Source: CAYNRE01 sp964399535
GTDB lineage: Bacteria > Planctomycetota > Planctomycetia > Pirellulales > CAYNRE01
Assembly: GCA_964399535.1 (NCBI GenBank)
Contig: CAYNRE010000071.1
Coordinates: 124,001 to 188,000 of the forward strand
Direction of reading: 5' to 3'
DNA length: 64,000 bases
In this document: positions 35,804 to 45,369 of the stretch, piece after piece
How positions within the stretch are numbered: position 1 is the stretch's first letter
How the letters are laid out: each line of letters begins with the position of its first letter
Program-made: the position numbers and the translations under genes
The notes under the pieces: model-generated
Databases searched by the model: none
What the model saw: only the letters and a program-made list of their open reading frames with translations
Told to the model about the DNA's origin: nothing

Positions 35804-36472
35804 GGTGTTAGGGCATCCCGGCTCAGGTTCTGGTTGCGGACTCACGTGGTGTGAAAAGGCGCCTCGGCGCGGCCTATAACCCAGGGGGTCGGGCCAGCCG
35901 AGGCCAGCGATGCAATCGGTCTCACTTGGGCCCAGACGAGCGGCTCGCGATCCCTCGCCCGGCACCCGGTGGGGGCCGCGCAGGTTTCGGGGCCTGGTCG
36001 AAAGTGAGCGGAGGAGCACGGAGACAAACGAAGCTCGGCGGAACCGGCCGCGCCGATCGGCCTGCGTCTTTCCGCTGAACCAACCTTAGCTCATTTTTGC
36101 CGGTCCAGAGATTTTGCCCGGGCATGGGCCCGCAGGGGCGGCGCCAGCGGCACAACCGGCCCTTTGGTCGGGGCGGGTCCGAGGCGGTTGCTTAGCTTGG
36201 CAAAGGTTCCCGGCGCGAATGAAAAATCGTGAGAAAAGGGCCTCTTCAACCCGCTAGAAAGCCAGCATCCCTCGCCCTAGGATAGGGCTTTGGCGATTGC
36301 ACCGGCTCCGCCGCCGGAGGGCGAAGCCCCTTGGCTGGCGCTTGGCACTGGGGGCCGGTGCATCCGCTCGGCCCGGCGTCGGCCCCCAGGGGTCGGCGAC
36401 GTTCGGCCGAGGGCAACCACACATCACGGGTCGGACCGTTTGCGCGCCGCCCACCCACGGGGAGTTCCAGGC
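35804..36472. other. Long divergent intergenic region before isocitrate lyase
   Basis: About 670 bases. A possible promoter for isocitrate lyase is TTGGCA (36197-36202) with TGAAAA (36220-36225) after 17 bases; the -35 is good, the -10 poor. A small hairpin follows at 36274-36288. I see no gene. Confidence 0.4.
36274..36288 (+). promoter_or_regulatory. Short perfect hairpin in the presumed isocitrate lyase leader
   Basis: GCCCTA (36274-36279) and TAGGGC (36283-36288) are separated by GGA and followed by TTTGG. It lies about 185 bases before the start codon. It could be an operator or a leader hairpin; its role is unknown. Confidence 0.3.
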
Positions 36473-38731
36473 ATGAGTTCGTTGGAGAGCCAGGTCGCGG
36501 ACGTTCAACAGTGGATGACCAGCCCGCGGTTTCGCGGCATTACCCGGCTCTATACTGCCCGGCAGGTCGTTGAGCAGCGGGGCTCGATCGTCACCTCGTA
36601 TCCGATCGCGAAGCAGGCGGCCGAAGCTTTTTATGCCCGGCTGCGCGATTTGTTCGAGTCGAAGCGTTCGATCACCACCTTTGGCCCTTATTCGCCCGGC
36701 CAGGCCGTGGCCATGAAGCGGATGGGGATCGAGGGGATTTACCTGGGTGGGTGGGCCACCTCGGCCAAGGGTTCCTCGCACGAAGACCCTGGCCCCGACC
36801 TGGCCAGCTACCCGCTCAGCCAGGTTCCCGAAGAGGCGGCGGGCCTGGTGCGAGCCTTGCTCATTGCCGACAAGAACCAGACCTATTCCCGGCTGCGGAT
36901 GGCGCCCGAAAAGCGGGCCGCCACGCCGGCGATTGATTTTCGCCCCTTTATCATTGCCGACGCCGATACGGGGCACGGCGGCGACGCGCACGTGCGGAAC
37001 CTGATTCGCCGGTTCGTCGAGGTGGGGGTGCCCGGCTATCACATCGAAGATCAGCGACCGGGCTCGAAGAAGTGCGGACACCAGGGGGGCAAGGTGCTGG
37101 TGGCCGAAGACGAACAGATCAAGCGGTTGAACGCCGCCCGCTTTCAGCTCGACGTGATGGGGGTGCCGGGCATTATCGTGGCCCGCACCGACGCCGAGTC
37201 GGCCACGCTGCTGGAAAGCAACGGAGACGAGCGCGATCAGCCGTTTATTCTGGGCGCCACGAACATCGACATTCCGACCTTCAAGGTCGTGTTCCTCTCG
37301 ATCCTGCGACAGTTCCACCAGGCCGGCGTGAAGGAGTTCAACGGCTACCAACTCTACGCGGTCTCGGCCGAGGAATACGCCGAGGCCGATGCCTGGCTCG
37401 AACGGAGCGGCTCGATCCGGCTGATTAAAGACGCGGCGGAAAAGTACCTGCAGGACCCCGGCCTGAACCCCGACGCCCTGCTGGACAAGGTCTCTTCGCG
37501 CATCACCGACACCTGGCAAAGCGAAGCGGGCGTGAAGACCTATGCCCGGGCCGTGGCCGACGTCATGGAGTTTCGAGCCGGCGAGGGGGAAGAATTCCCG
37601 ATGTCGGTCGAGAAGTGGATCGAGTTCGGCAGTACCGCTTCCTTCAACCGAGCCAAGGCCGTGGCCAAGGCAATGGGCATCCAGATCATTTGGGACTGTG
37701 ACCGTGCCCGGACGCCCGAGGGTTACTACCAGGTGCAGGGGGGAATTGAGTACGCCATTGCCAAGTCGCTGGCGGCGGCCCCGTTTGCCGACCTGCTGTG
37801 GATGGAAACCAAGACAGCCGACCTGGCCGATGCCCGGCACTTTGCCGAGGCGATTCACGCCCAGTTCCCCGACAAGATGCTGGCCTACAACCTCTCGCCG
37901 TCGTTCAACTGGGACACCACCGGGATGACCGATGAGCAGATGCGCGATTTCCCGATCGAGCTGGGCAAACTCGGGTTCGTGTTTAACTTCATCACCTACG
38001 GCGGTCACCAGATCGACGGACTGGCCAGCGAGGAATTTGCCCTGGCCCTGCGGCAAGACGGCATGCTGGCCCTGGCCCGGCTGCAGCGCAAGTTGCGGCT
38101 GGTTGAGTCGCCCTACAGCACGCCCCAGTCGCTGGTAGGCGGCCCGCGGCTAGACGGTGCCCTGATTGCCTGCTCGGGCCGGACGGCCTCGACGCCGGCG
38201 ATGGGCAAGGGTTCGACCCAGTTCCAGCACCTGATTCAAACCGAGGTGCCCACCAGCCTGTTGCAGGAGTGGCTCGGCCAGTGGACCAAGCACTACTCGC
38301 TGGCCCAGCCGTTGCGGGTAAAGCTCCGGCCCAACCGTTCGGGTTCCGACTTGCTCGAGCTACAGGTGCTGGGACCCGACGAGAAGAAGCTGGCCAACGT
38401 GATCTTCGCCACGATCCAAGATCGCCGCGGCCGGACGATTCTCTCGGTCCGCGACCAGAACACCTTCGACACCGCCCTGCGGCAAAAGCGGTTGATGACG
38501 CTGCTGCACCTGTTCCTGATTCACCGCTACAAGGCGGTGGCCGTGCACTACGTGAGCCCGACCGACGACAACCAGTATCAGACCGCCAAGATGAAGTCGC
38601 ACGGGATCTACTCGCAGGTCAACAACGAGGTGGGCGAAATCATCGTGGCCGACGTCGATCTCGAAGGGGTCGCCAAGCTGCTGGACCCCGAGGGCTCTGC
38701 CCTGGGGGCCCTGATTCGTAAGGGACGCTAG
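36473..38731 (+). CDS. aceA: Isocitrate lyase, long form
   Basis: The 752-residue protein carries the isocitrate lyase signature KKCGH at 199-203 with catalytic Cys201, preceded by the metal-binding DADTGHGG and the HIEDQ segment. Most bacterial enzymes have about 430 residues; this one belongs to the long class (as in mycobacterial AceA2), with an inserted region and a C-terminal extension of about 200 residues whose role is unclear. It splits isocitrate into succinate and glyoxylate, the first step of the glyoxylate shunt, needed for growth on acetate or fatty acids. No malate synthase gene is in the window. The ATG at 36473 follows GGGGAG. The sulfatase gene starts two bases after its stop, so the two are co-transcribed. 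Confidence 0.95.
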   Translation: MSSLESQVADVQQWMTSPRFRGITRLYTARQVVEQRGSIVTSYPIAKQAAEAFYARLRDLFESKRSITTFGPYSPGQAVAMKRMGIEGIYLGGWATSAKGSSHEDPGPDLASYPLSQVPEEAAGLVRALLIADKNQTYSRLRMAPEKRAATPAIDFRPFIIADADTGHGGDAHVRNLIRRFVEVGVPGYHIEDQRPGSKKCGHQGGKVLVAEDEQIKRLNAARFQLDVMGVPGIIVARTDAESATLLESNGDERDQPFILGATNIDIPTFKVVFLSILRQFHQAGVKEFNGYQLYAVSAEEYAEADAWLERSGSIRLIKDAAEKYLQDPGLNPDALLDKVSSRITDTWQSEAGVKTYARAVADVMEFRAGEGEEFPMSVEKWIEFGSTASFNRAKAVAKAMGIQIIWDCDRARTPEGYYQVQGGIEYAIAKSLAAAPFADLLWMETKTADLADARHFAEAIHAQFPDKMLAYNLSPSFNWDTTGMTDEQMRDFPIELGKLGFVFNFITYGGHQIDGLASEEFALALRQDGMLALARLQRKLRLVESPYSTPQSLVGGPRLDGALIACSGRTASTPAMGKGSTQFQHLIQTEVPTSLLQEWLGQWTKHYSLAQPLRVKLRPNRSGSDLLELQVLGPDEKKLANVIFATIQDRRGRTILSVRDQNTFDTALRQKRLMTLLHLFLIHRYKAVAVHYVSPTDDNQYQTAKMKSHGIYSQVNNEVGEIIVADVDLEGVAKLLDPEGSALGALIRKGR

Positions 38732-38733
38732 TC

Positions 38734-40653
38734 GTGGCCGGGCGACCGCCCAGCGCGGGCTGGCTTGGTGCGGCCCGATGGCGGGCGCCGGCGGTGGCCT
38801 GTTGGCTGCTGGTAGCCGCCGTGCGGTGGGGGGCCGACGTGCCGCTCAGGGCGGGGCAGGGGGCCGACGGCGCCGTCACCCCCAGGCCACGGCCAAACAT
38901 CCTCTGGATCACCAGCGAGGATCATGGCCCCCACCTGGGCTGCTATGGCGATCCGCTGGCCACTACGCCGCACGTCGATGCCTTGGCCGCTCGGGGGCTG
39001 CGCTATGCCAGGGCCTGGTCCAATGCGCCGGTCTGCGCGCCGGCCCGAACCACGCTGATTTCAGGCATGTTCGCCACGTCGACCGGCTCCGAGCACATGC
39101 GGAGCATGGTCCCCGCGCCGGCCGAAGCGCTTTTCTTCCCGCAGCTACTGCGCCAGGCGGGGTACTTCTGCACGAACAACGCGAAGGAAGATTACAACCT
39201 CTTGCCCCACGGCCAGGTTTGGGACCAGTCGTCGGCCAGCGCTCATTGGCGCAACCGGGCCGAGGGGCAGCCGTTCTTCGCGGTGTTCAACTGCACCAAG
39301 AGCCACGAAAGCCAGATTCGTGTTCGGCCTCACCAGGCCGTGCACGACCCGGCCCGGGTGCGGGTGCCTCCCTACCACCCCGACACGCCCGAGGTGCGCC
39401 GCGATTGGGCCCAGTATTACGACGTGGTTACTCGGGCCGACGCCGATGCGGGCGAGCGGTTGCGCGAGCTGGCCGAGGCGGGCCTGGCCGACTCGACGAT
39501 CGTGTTCTATTTCGCCGATCACGGTTCGGGCATGCCCCGCCACAAGCGGTCGCCGACGAATAGCGGGCTGCAGGTGCCGCTGATCGTGCTGGTGCCCGAG
39601 GCCCTCTCAGCCCTGCGGCCCGCCGACTACACGGCCGGCGGCGTGTGCGACCGGCTGGTTAGCTTCGTCGATTTCGGGCCCACGGTTCTGAGCCTGGCCG
39701 GGGTGCGACCCCCGGCGTGGATGCAAGGCAAGGCCTTTCTGGGGCCGTTTGCCACTGAGCCAAACGCTTTTTTGCACGGCTATCGCGGGCGGATGGATGA
39801 GCGGACCGACCTGGTGCGGAGCGTCACCGACGGGCGGTACGTGTACGTGCGAAATTTCATGCCCCACCGGCCGGCCGGCCAGCACCTTTCCTATATGTTC
39901 CAGACCCCCACCACGCAGGTCTGGTACGATCGCTTCGTGCGGGGCGAGCTGAACCCAGTGCAGGCGGCCTATTGGCTGCCCAAGCCGAGCGAAGAGCTTT
40001 ACGACCTGAACCAAGACCCCGACGAAGTGCTGAACCTGGCCCCATCGTCGGAACACCGGGCCGTGCTTGGCCGGCTGCGCCAGGCCGTCGAGGAACAGAT
40101 CCTTCGGGTTCGCGACGTGGGGCTGCTACCCGAGGGAGAGATGCATCGTCGGGCCAAGGGGAAAAGTCCCTACGATATGGCCCGGGAAGAAGGCGTTTAT
40201 CCTTTGGAGCGAATCCTGGCGGCAGCCTTGGTCGCCTCGAGCCGCGAGCCTTGCGAGGCCCGCGAACTGCGGAATTGGCTTACCGACCCAGACCCGGCGG
40301 TGCGCTATTGGGGGGCGATGGGCGCGCTGGTCCAGGGGCCAGCCCTGGCAGCGGAACTTCGCGAGGAACTTACGGCCGCCCTGCACGACGAGTCTTCCTG
40401 CGTGGCGATCGCCGCGGCCGAAGTGATGGCCCGCTGCGGCACCCCGGCCGAGCAGGCCGAAGCCCTCGCCGTACTGGGCCAGCGGCCTCGAATGAGCAGC
40501 GATGTATTCACTTCGATCGCCGCGCTCCAGGTGCTCAGCTCGCTGGGGGCCGAGGGCGAGCCAGTGCTCGAGGCGCTGCGGCGCGACCCGCCCGAGGTCG
40601 ACCCGCCTCACGGGCGTTACCGCGACTACGTGCCGCGGCTTTTGGCGCGGTGA
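38734..40653 (+). CDS. Secreted sulfatase with C-terminal HEAT-like repeats
   Basis: The 639-residue protein starts at a GTG two bases after the isocitrate lyase stop. A hydrophobic export region (VACWLLVAAV) precedes the sulfatase fold: PNILWITSEDHGPHLGCYG with metal ligands, and C101-A-P-A-R, the CxPxR motif whose Cys becomes formylglycine. It therefore needs a maturation enzyme, probably the anaerobic or FGE type elsewhere in the genome. The fold ends around 460, and the last 130 residues are helical and HEAT-like (LTDPDPAVRYWGAMGAL). Planctomycete sulfatases desulfate algal or host polysaccharides; the substrate is unknown. The tight link to isocitrate lyase is unusual. Confidence 0.93.
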   Translation: MAGRPPSAGWLGAARWRAPAVACWLLVAAVRWGADVPLRAGQGADGAVTPRPRPNILWITSEDHGPHLGCYGDPLATTPHVDALAARGLRYARAWSNAPVCAPARTTLISGMFATSTGSEHMRSMVPAPAEALFFPQLLRQAGYFCTNNAKEDYNLLPHGQVWDQSSASAHWRNRAEGQPFFAVFNCTKSHESQIRVRPHQAVHDPARVRVPPYHPDTPEVRRDWAQYYDVVTRADADAGERLRELAEAGLADSTIVFYFADHGSGMPRHKRSPTNSGLQVPLIVLVPEALSALRPADYTAGGVCDRLVSFVDFGPTVLSLAGVRPPAWMQGKAFLGPFATEPNAFLHGYRGRMDERTDLVRSVTDGRYVYVRNFMPHRPAGQHLSYMFQTPTTQVWYDRFVRGELNPVQAAYWLPKPSEELYDLNQDPDEVLNLAPSSEHRAVLGRLRQAVEEQILRVRDVGLLPEGEMHRRAKGKSPYDMAREEGVYPLERILAAALVASSREPCEARELRNWLTDPDPAVRYWGAMGALVQGPALAAELREELTAALHDESSCVAIAAAEVMARCGTPAEQAEALAVLGQRPRMSSDVFTSIAALQVLSSLGAEGEPVLEALRRDPPEVDPPHGRYRDYVPRLLAR

Positions 40654-40741
40654 TGGGAACGAGCCGCCGGGTTGCCAGGAACCTGGGGTATGCGAGCTGG
40701 CCGGTTGGCAGTGGCTCAGGATGCCGCTGCGGGGCCACGGG

Positions 40742-42733
40742 TTAGCGATGATCGGAAACCTCGCGGACCGAGGCGGCCACCAGTTTGCCCTGGTCGGTGA
40801 CGATGGGGCTGAGGGAAATCTCCGCGCGAAACTGCCGACCGCTTTTGTGCTGACCGCGTAGCAACAACCCCGAACCCATCGGCCGCACGCTCGAGCGGGC
40901 GAAGAAACCCGCCACGTGGGCCGGGTGCGCGGGTCGCACGTCTTCGGGCACCAGAACTTCGATAGGCTGCCCGACCAGCTCCGACGGTTCGTAGCCGAAG
41001 AGCCGCTCGGTCTGTTCGTTGGCCAATACGATCTGGCCCTGGGAATTGATCAAAACCAGCGCGTCGGGGGCGGAATGCAGAATGCCCTGAAACAGGCGCT
41101 GCGATCGCTTTAGTTCGGTGACGTCGCGGCCCACCAGATACACGCACTGTTCCTGGGCGATCGCGGTCACGTTCCACGAGACCCAAAGGGTTGAGCCGTC
41201 GCAATGCAAAACGCGCGTCTCGCGCGCCGCTCCGCGATCGGGCAGTTCGGTCAGAGCCAGGCAGGGCTCGATCACAGGGCGATCCAGCGGCTCGATGAAT
41301 TCCAGGAACGAGCGCCCCAACAGTTCGTCGCGGCCGTAGCCCAACAGCCGCTGCCAGGCCGGGCTTACCTGGCGCAATTCCCCTTGGCGGTCGACAATGG
41401 CCAGTAAATCCCAGGAAAGCGCGAAAAACCGCTCCCGTTCCTCTTCCGCCTGGCGCCGCTGGGCCAGCTCGCCGATCCAGCGGGTAATGGCCTGGGCCAA
41501 CTGTTCGGCCGAAGCAAAACGCTCGGCGGGTGATTTGGCCAGCCCCTTCAGACAGATTTGCTCGAGGGCCTCGGGAATGCCTGGTACAAGCTGCGTGGGA
41601 GGCTGGGGCGGCCGGTACTGCACCTGGACCAACACCTCGGTCAGGGTGCTGGCCACGAAGGGGGGGCGGCCCGTGAGGATTTCATACAAGACCGCGCTCA
41701 AGCCGTAGATATCGGTGGCGGGGCCAATCTGGTCGTGCTTGCCGGCGGCCTGTTCGGGGGCCATGTAGGCGGGCGAACCCAGTATGTGCCCGGCCAGCGT
41801 GGCCAGCGGGTTCTCGGTAGCGCGTTCCGGCGGTTCGTCCGGGCCGAGCGCGTCGGATTCCCGGGCATCCAGCTTCTTGGCGAGCCCCCAGTCGATCACC
41901 ACGACCTCGCCGTAATCGCCGAGAATGACGTTTTCCGACTTTAAATCGCGATGCACCACCCCGCGCCAGTGGGCATAGCCCACCGTGTTGCAGACGATAC
42001 AGAACGCATTCAAAAGCGCGAGCAATGCCTGATAGTCGCCGCCGGCCGTACCGCGGCGGGCGTGGTATTGGCGAATGTCTTCGCTCAGCGTCCGCCCCCG
42101 CAGGAAACGCATCGAGTAGTAGGGCTCGTGGGTAACCGGGTCGAGACAAATCTCGTAAATCGGCACCACCCCGGGGTGATCGAGCTGGCTGGTAATGCGA
42201 GCCTCGCGCAGGAACCGCAACTTGGCCAGGTTGGAAACGGCCTGTTTGGATTGCAGGCGCTTGACCGCCACTTCGCGCTCCAGGGCCAGGTCCTGGGCCA
42301 GCCAGATCTCTCCGATTCCGCCCGCGGCATGCAGGGTATTCAGCCGGTAGCGCTCGCGCGGCGGCTCGGTAGTGGGGTTTGCGGCGTCGGTACCAGCAAC
42401 GCTGGCCGCGTAACCCAGCGTGGCCCGAGCCGACTCCCAGGTGTCGGTCGAGGGCCCCTGGCTAATGGTGCTCAAAATGCCCCGCAGGTCGGTCGAGGTA
42501 TGGGCCAGCGTTTGCCGCAGGTCGCCGCCCGTTTGGGCAAGTTGGCGATCGGCCAGGTACTCTAGGTGAGCCAAATCCTCTGGTTGCAGGCATTTTTGAG
42601 CGATCAGGCGGTCGGCGAGCGACGCGGGCTTGGTGCTCGAGCTTGCGAGGGCGGCCTCGGCGAGCTGATCGGCGGTGAGCCAGCCTAACTGCACGGCCAG
42701 GGTACCGAGCAACAACTCGCGCTCGCTGGGCAT
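40742..42733 (-). CDS. Ser/Thr protein kinase with two C-terminal PAS domains
   Basis: The 663-residue protein begins with a planctomycete-type N-terminal helical module (MPSERELLLGTLAVQLGWLT). The kinase domain follows: glycine loop AAGGIGEIWLA, VAVKRL, HRDLKSENVIL and DWGLAKKL (W in place of F in the DFG motif, a variant usual in this group). After it come two PAS domains, the first around IVDRQGELRQVSPAWQRLLGYG, the second around DALVLINSQGQIVLANEQTERLFGYE. Kinase-then-PAS order suggests an intracellular sensor that phosphorylates proteins according to a bound ligand or redox state. There is no membrane helix. It is the last gene of a minus-strand run with glutaminase, MinD-like and FHA genes. 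The FHA protein is an obvious candidate reader of its phosphothreonines. Confidence 0.92.
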   Translation of the reverse strand: MPSERELLLGTLAVQLGWLTADQLAEAALASSSTKPASLADRLIAQKCLQPEDLAHLEYLADRQLAQTGGDLRQTLAHTSTDLRGILSTISQGPSTDTWESARATLGYAASVAGTDAANPTTEPPRERYRLNTLHAAGGIGEIWLAQDLALEREVAVKRLQSKQAVSNLAKLRFLREARITSQLDHPGVVPIYEICLDPVTHEPYYSMRFLRGRTLSEDIRQYHARRGTAGGDYQALLALLNAFCIVCNTVGYAHWRGVVHRDLKSENVILGDYGEVVVIDWGLAKKLDARESDALGPDEPPERATENPLATLAGHILGSPAYMAPEQAAGKHDQIGPATDIYGLSAVLYEILTGRPPFVASTLTEVLVQVQYRPPQPPTQLVPGIPEALEQICLKGLAKSPAERFASAEQLAQAITRWIGELAQRRQAEEERERFFALSWDLLAIVDRQGELRQVSPAWQRLLGYGRDELLGRSFLEFIEPLDRPVIEPCLALTELPDRGAARETRVLHCDGSTLWVSWNVTAIAQEQCVYLVGRDVTELKRSQRLFQGILHSAPDALVLINSQGQIVLANEQTERLFGYEPSELVGQPIEVLVPEDVRPAHPAHVAGFFARSSVRPMGSGLLLRGQHKSGRQFRAEISLSPIVTDQGKLVAASVREVSDHR

Positions 42734-42923
42734 GGAAACCGTCCAACCAAAGGGAGAGCGGCGGCCGCTCGCAAGCGGCGCCGAGCCACCAAACAAGAAC
42801 CGGGCAGGGGCCGGCCCATCGACCAAGAGCATGACCCGCGACCCGCCCGCTCGCAAGCGGCGGCGGTTGAGTGCGGTTTCCACCGGCGCGATGGCCACCG
42901 TCGGCCCCTGGGTGGCGGGCCGC

Positions 42924-43955
42924 TTAGCCCGCGCGGTGGGGCGAGAACAGGTCGCGAATTTGCGGTCCTTGGTAGCCCGACTCGAAGCAGTGCAGGCCGA
43001 ATCGCTGCGACAGTTCGCGACAGACCTCGATGCCTCGCACGCTGTTTCCCTTGACGTCGAGCGGGGGGGAATAAATGCCGATGCCGAACTGGCCAGGCAC
43101 GACGCCGACGATTCCGCCCCCCACGCCGCTCTTGGAGGGAATGCCCACGCGGTAGGCCCATTCGCCGGCGTAGTCGTACATGCCGCAGGAAAGCATGATG
43201 CTGAGCAGGTACTTCACATAGGGCTGCTGGATGGCCCTTTGGCCGGTGAGCGGATTCAGACCGCCGCCCGCCAACGTGGCCCCCATCACGGCCAGGTCGC
43301 GGGCCGAGACCATCAGCGAACACTGCTGAAAGTAAAGCTCGAGCGATTCCTCGATTCGCGGGCCCACCATGCCGAAGTTGAGCATCAGGTGGCCGATGGC
43401 CCGATTGCGGTGGCCGGTCATTCGCTCGGACATGAATACCGAGTTGTCCAGGTACACTTCGCGACCGCAGTAGCGGGCGAACATATCGAGCATGCGCTTG
43501 ACGCGTTCGGGGTAGTCGGCCCCTTGGACCAGGTCGGCCGTGGCGATCGCCCCGGCGTTGACCATGGGGTTAAAGGGCCGGTTCGACGACTCATCGAGCA
43601 CGATGGCGTTGAACGCCTCGCCGGTCGGCTCAACCCCCACCTTGGAGAGCACGTGTTCCAGCCCGTGGTCTTCCAATGCCAGGCCGTACACAAACGGCTT
43701 GGAAATCGACTGAATGGTGAACAACGTTTTGGAATCGCCGACCTCGAAGACCTGGCCGTCGACGGTGGCGATGGCGATGCCGAAGGCACGGCGGTCGGCC
43801 TTGGCCAGCTCGGGAATGTAATCGGCGACGCGTCCCTGGTCGTTGCCGGCGTGCCGGGCGTGAATTTCGCGCAGCACTTCGCGCAGTGGCGCCGCGGCCG
43901 CCTTCATGCGTCCGAGCAACAGGTCCAACTCGGTGTCGTTCGTCGGGGCGCTCAC
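42924..43955 (-). CDS. glsA: Glutaminase
   Basis: The 343-residue protein matches the serine-type glutaminase A family of the beta-lactamase-like fold: QSISKPF with the nucleophile Ser and general base Lys, NAGAIA, and the SGVGGGIV motif near the end. It hydrolyses glutamine to glutamate and ammonia in the cytoplasm. The start is a GTG at 43955 with AGGAGAG upstream. Its gene lies 33 bases after the MinD-like gene on the same strand, so they share a transcript. Glutaminase in a run with an FHA protein and a kinase is unusual and suggests a phosphorylation link to nitrogen metabolism, by inference only. Confidence 0.95.
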   Translation of the reverse strand: MSAPTNDTELDLLLGRMKAAAAPLREVLREIHARHAGNDQGRVADYIPELAKADRRAFGIAIATVDGQVFEVGDSKTLFTIQSISKPFVYGLALEDHGLEHVLSKVGVEPTGEAFNAIVLDESSNRPFNPMVNAGAIATADLVQGADYPERVKRMLDMFARYCGREVYLDNSVFMSERMTGHRNRAIGHLMLNFGMVGPRIEESLELYFQQCSLMVSARDLAVMGATLAGGGLNPLTGQRAIQQPYVKYLLSIMLSCGMYDYAGEWAYRVGIPSKSGVGGGIVGVVPGQFGIGIYSPPLDVKGNSVRGIEVCRELSQRFGLHCFESGYQGPQIRDLFSPHRAG

Positions 43956-43988
43956 GGCGTGAACTCTCCTGCCCAGATGGGAGGCGCG

Positions 43989-44771
43989 CTAGTGGACGGG
44001 CTGGCCAATCAGCCGCTGCACCACCGCGGCCAGGTCGCGCGTCAAGGGATGATCGGGATACCGTCGGCAAAACACGTCGCTGCTGGCCGTGCGGGCTACC
44101 TCCAGGCTCAGCGGCAGCACGGCCGCCACCTCGGTCCGGTACAGGTCTTCCACACGCGCTCGCAGGGTCACCAGATCGGTCCCCTCGGGAACCTTGTTGA
44201 CGATGATGAACATGTCGGGCACCTGCAGCTTGCGGGCCAGTTCCACGGCCACGGCGGTGCCCTGAAAATCTTGCTGGTCGGGCCGGACGATCAGCGCCAG
44301 CGAATCCGAGACGGCGATCGACAGCAGCGTTTCCTCGTTCACTCCCGGGTGGGTATCGATGAACAGGAAATCGAGGTCGAGCCGCTTGAGCACATCTTGC
44401 AGGCCGTCGTTCAGCAGGGCCACGTCGTAGCCCTCGCGGAGAATGCGGGCGATCTCGCCGGTCTTCAAACTCGAGGGAATCAGAAACAGCCGGGGGCGCT
44501 CGGCCGAAGGGGGAACCCCTTCGAGCACCCGGTCGGTAACGTCGTAGGCCGCTTCTTCGATGCGGCATCGGCCCCAGAGGTAGTCGTTCAGCGAATGGGT
44601 GATCCGGCCTTCCTCAAGCTGAAACAGCACGTGAATGCCGGGCGACTGAATGTCGGTGTCAATGATGCCCACTCGGTAGCCAGCCTGGGCAGTGAGCAGG
44701 GCCAGATTAGCCGTGGTATTGGATTTGCCCGTGCCGCCCCGGAACGAGTGGGTGGAGATGATCTTTGCCAA
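43989..44771 (-). CDS. MinD/ParA-like P-loop ATPase
   Basis: The 260-residue protein starts at a TTG that follows GGGAG and reads AKIISTHSFRGGTGKSN. This is a deviant Walker A loop (RGGTGKSN instead of KGGxGKTT), with the signature Lys two residues before the GTGK retained as Arg. Switch motifs IDTDIQSPG and LFIDTHPGVN and the LIVRPDQQDF segment are those of MinD/ParA proteins. Such ATPases place cell structures or control partner proteins. There is no amphipathic C-terminal helix typical of MinD (it ends VQRLIGQPVH), so membrane targeting is doubtful. It lies between an FHA gene and glutaminase. The longer in-frame start at 44900 would overlap the FHA gene. Confidence 0.85.
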   Translation of the reverse strand: MAKIISTHSFRGGTGKSNTTANLALLTAQAGYRVGIIDTDIQSPGIHVLFQLEEGRITHSLNDYLWGRCRIEEAAYDVTDRVLEGVPPSAERPRLFLIPSSLKTGEIARILREGYDVALLNDGLQDVLKRLDLDFLFIDTHPGVNEETLLSIAVSDSLALIVRPDQQDFQGTAVAVELARKLQVPDMFIIVNKVPEGTDLVTLRARVEDLYRTEVAAVLPLSLEVARTASSDVFCRRYPDHPLTRDLAAVVQRLIGQPVH

Positions 44772-44859
44772 GTACCAGGTCTCCCTTGGTGGGTTCGGGG
44801 GGCGGTTCGCCTTGGGTTGGTGGTGCGGGCCGGCGGCGGGTGCCGCGCCAGGGCGCCCG

Positions 44860-45369
44860 CTAGCCTGGCTGGTCGCGCTGACGGCGCAGCTCCTTGGCAC
44901 GCTGCTGCAGATTCTTGAAATAGTCGGAGTCGGCCAGCCGGGTGACTTCGTCCTCGAGCTTTCGTTCGTCGAGATGCAGGTTCAACAGCGGCAACGGGTC
45001 GAAGCTGATCGTGGCCAGTTGCTGGACCGATACCGTCGTGGTGCGGAACTCGAGCGTGGGGCCGGCCATGCCCAGGCGGAAGCGAATTTCGCCGCTCACC
45101 GGCTGCTCGGATATCATCCGGTTGCCAACCACGACGCCGTGCCGCCCCAGGGATACGAGCGTCCACTGGCCGTCGCGCAGCAGCAGGTGGGCGTGGAGCC
45201 GCGACACGTACGGATCGCGCATTTCGACGTGGCAATCGGGCGAGCGGCCGATGGTAATCTCAGCCTGGCCCGAGAATGACCACGACTGAATCGGGCGCCC
45301 GCTCGTAGGGTCGAGCAGCGCCACCATCACCTCGCCGGTTGCCACCGGAAGGGGGGCCGGTTGTTGCAT
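44860..45369 (-). CDS. FHA domain protein
   Basis: The 169-residue protein has an FHA domain in its first 115 residues: ITIGRSPDCHVEM, SRLHAHLLL and a later GNRMI. The Gly-Arg, Ser-x-x-His and Asn residues that hold the phosphothreonine peptide are all present. The last 50 residues are charged and helical (LADSDYFKNLQQRAKELRRQ), possibly a partner-binding tail. It should read phosphothreonines made by Ser/Thr kinases; the PAS-kinase at the end of this run is the nearest candidate. It is the first gene of the minus-strand run. Confidence 0.9.
   Translation of the reverse strand: MQQPAPLPVATGEVMVALLDPTSGRPIQSWSFSGQAEITIGRSPDCHVEMRDPYVSRLHAHLLLRDGQWTLVSLGRHGVVVGNRMISEQPVSGEIRFRLGMAGPTLEFRTTTVSVQQLATISFDPLPLLNLHLDERKLEDEVTRLADSDYFKNLQQRAKELRRQRDQPG

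Noticed and set aside
44772..44900. Longer N-terminus for the MinD-like protein
   Set aside because: The added residues are Pro/Ala-rich without similarity and would overlap the FHA gene; the TTG at 44771 has a ribosome site and begins right before the fold.
42675..44918. 747-residue plus-strand frame opposite the kinase, glutaminase and MinD-like genes
   Set aside because: It spans three real genes and gaps on the other strand; composition and lack of motifs show a shadow frame.
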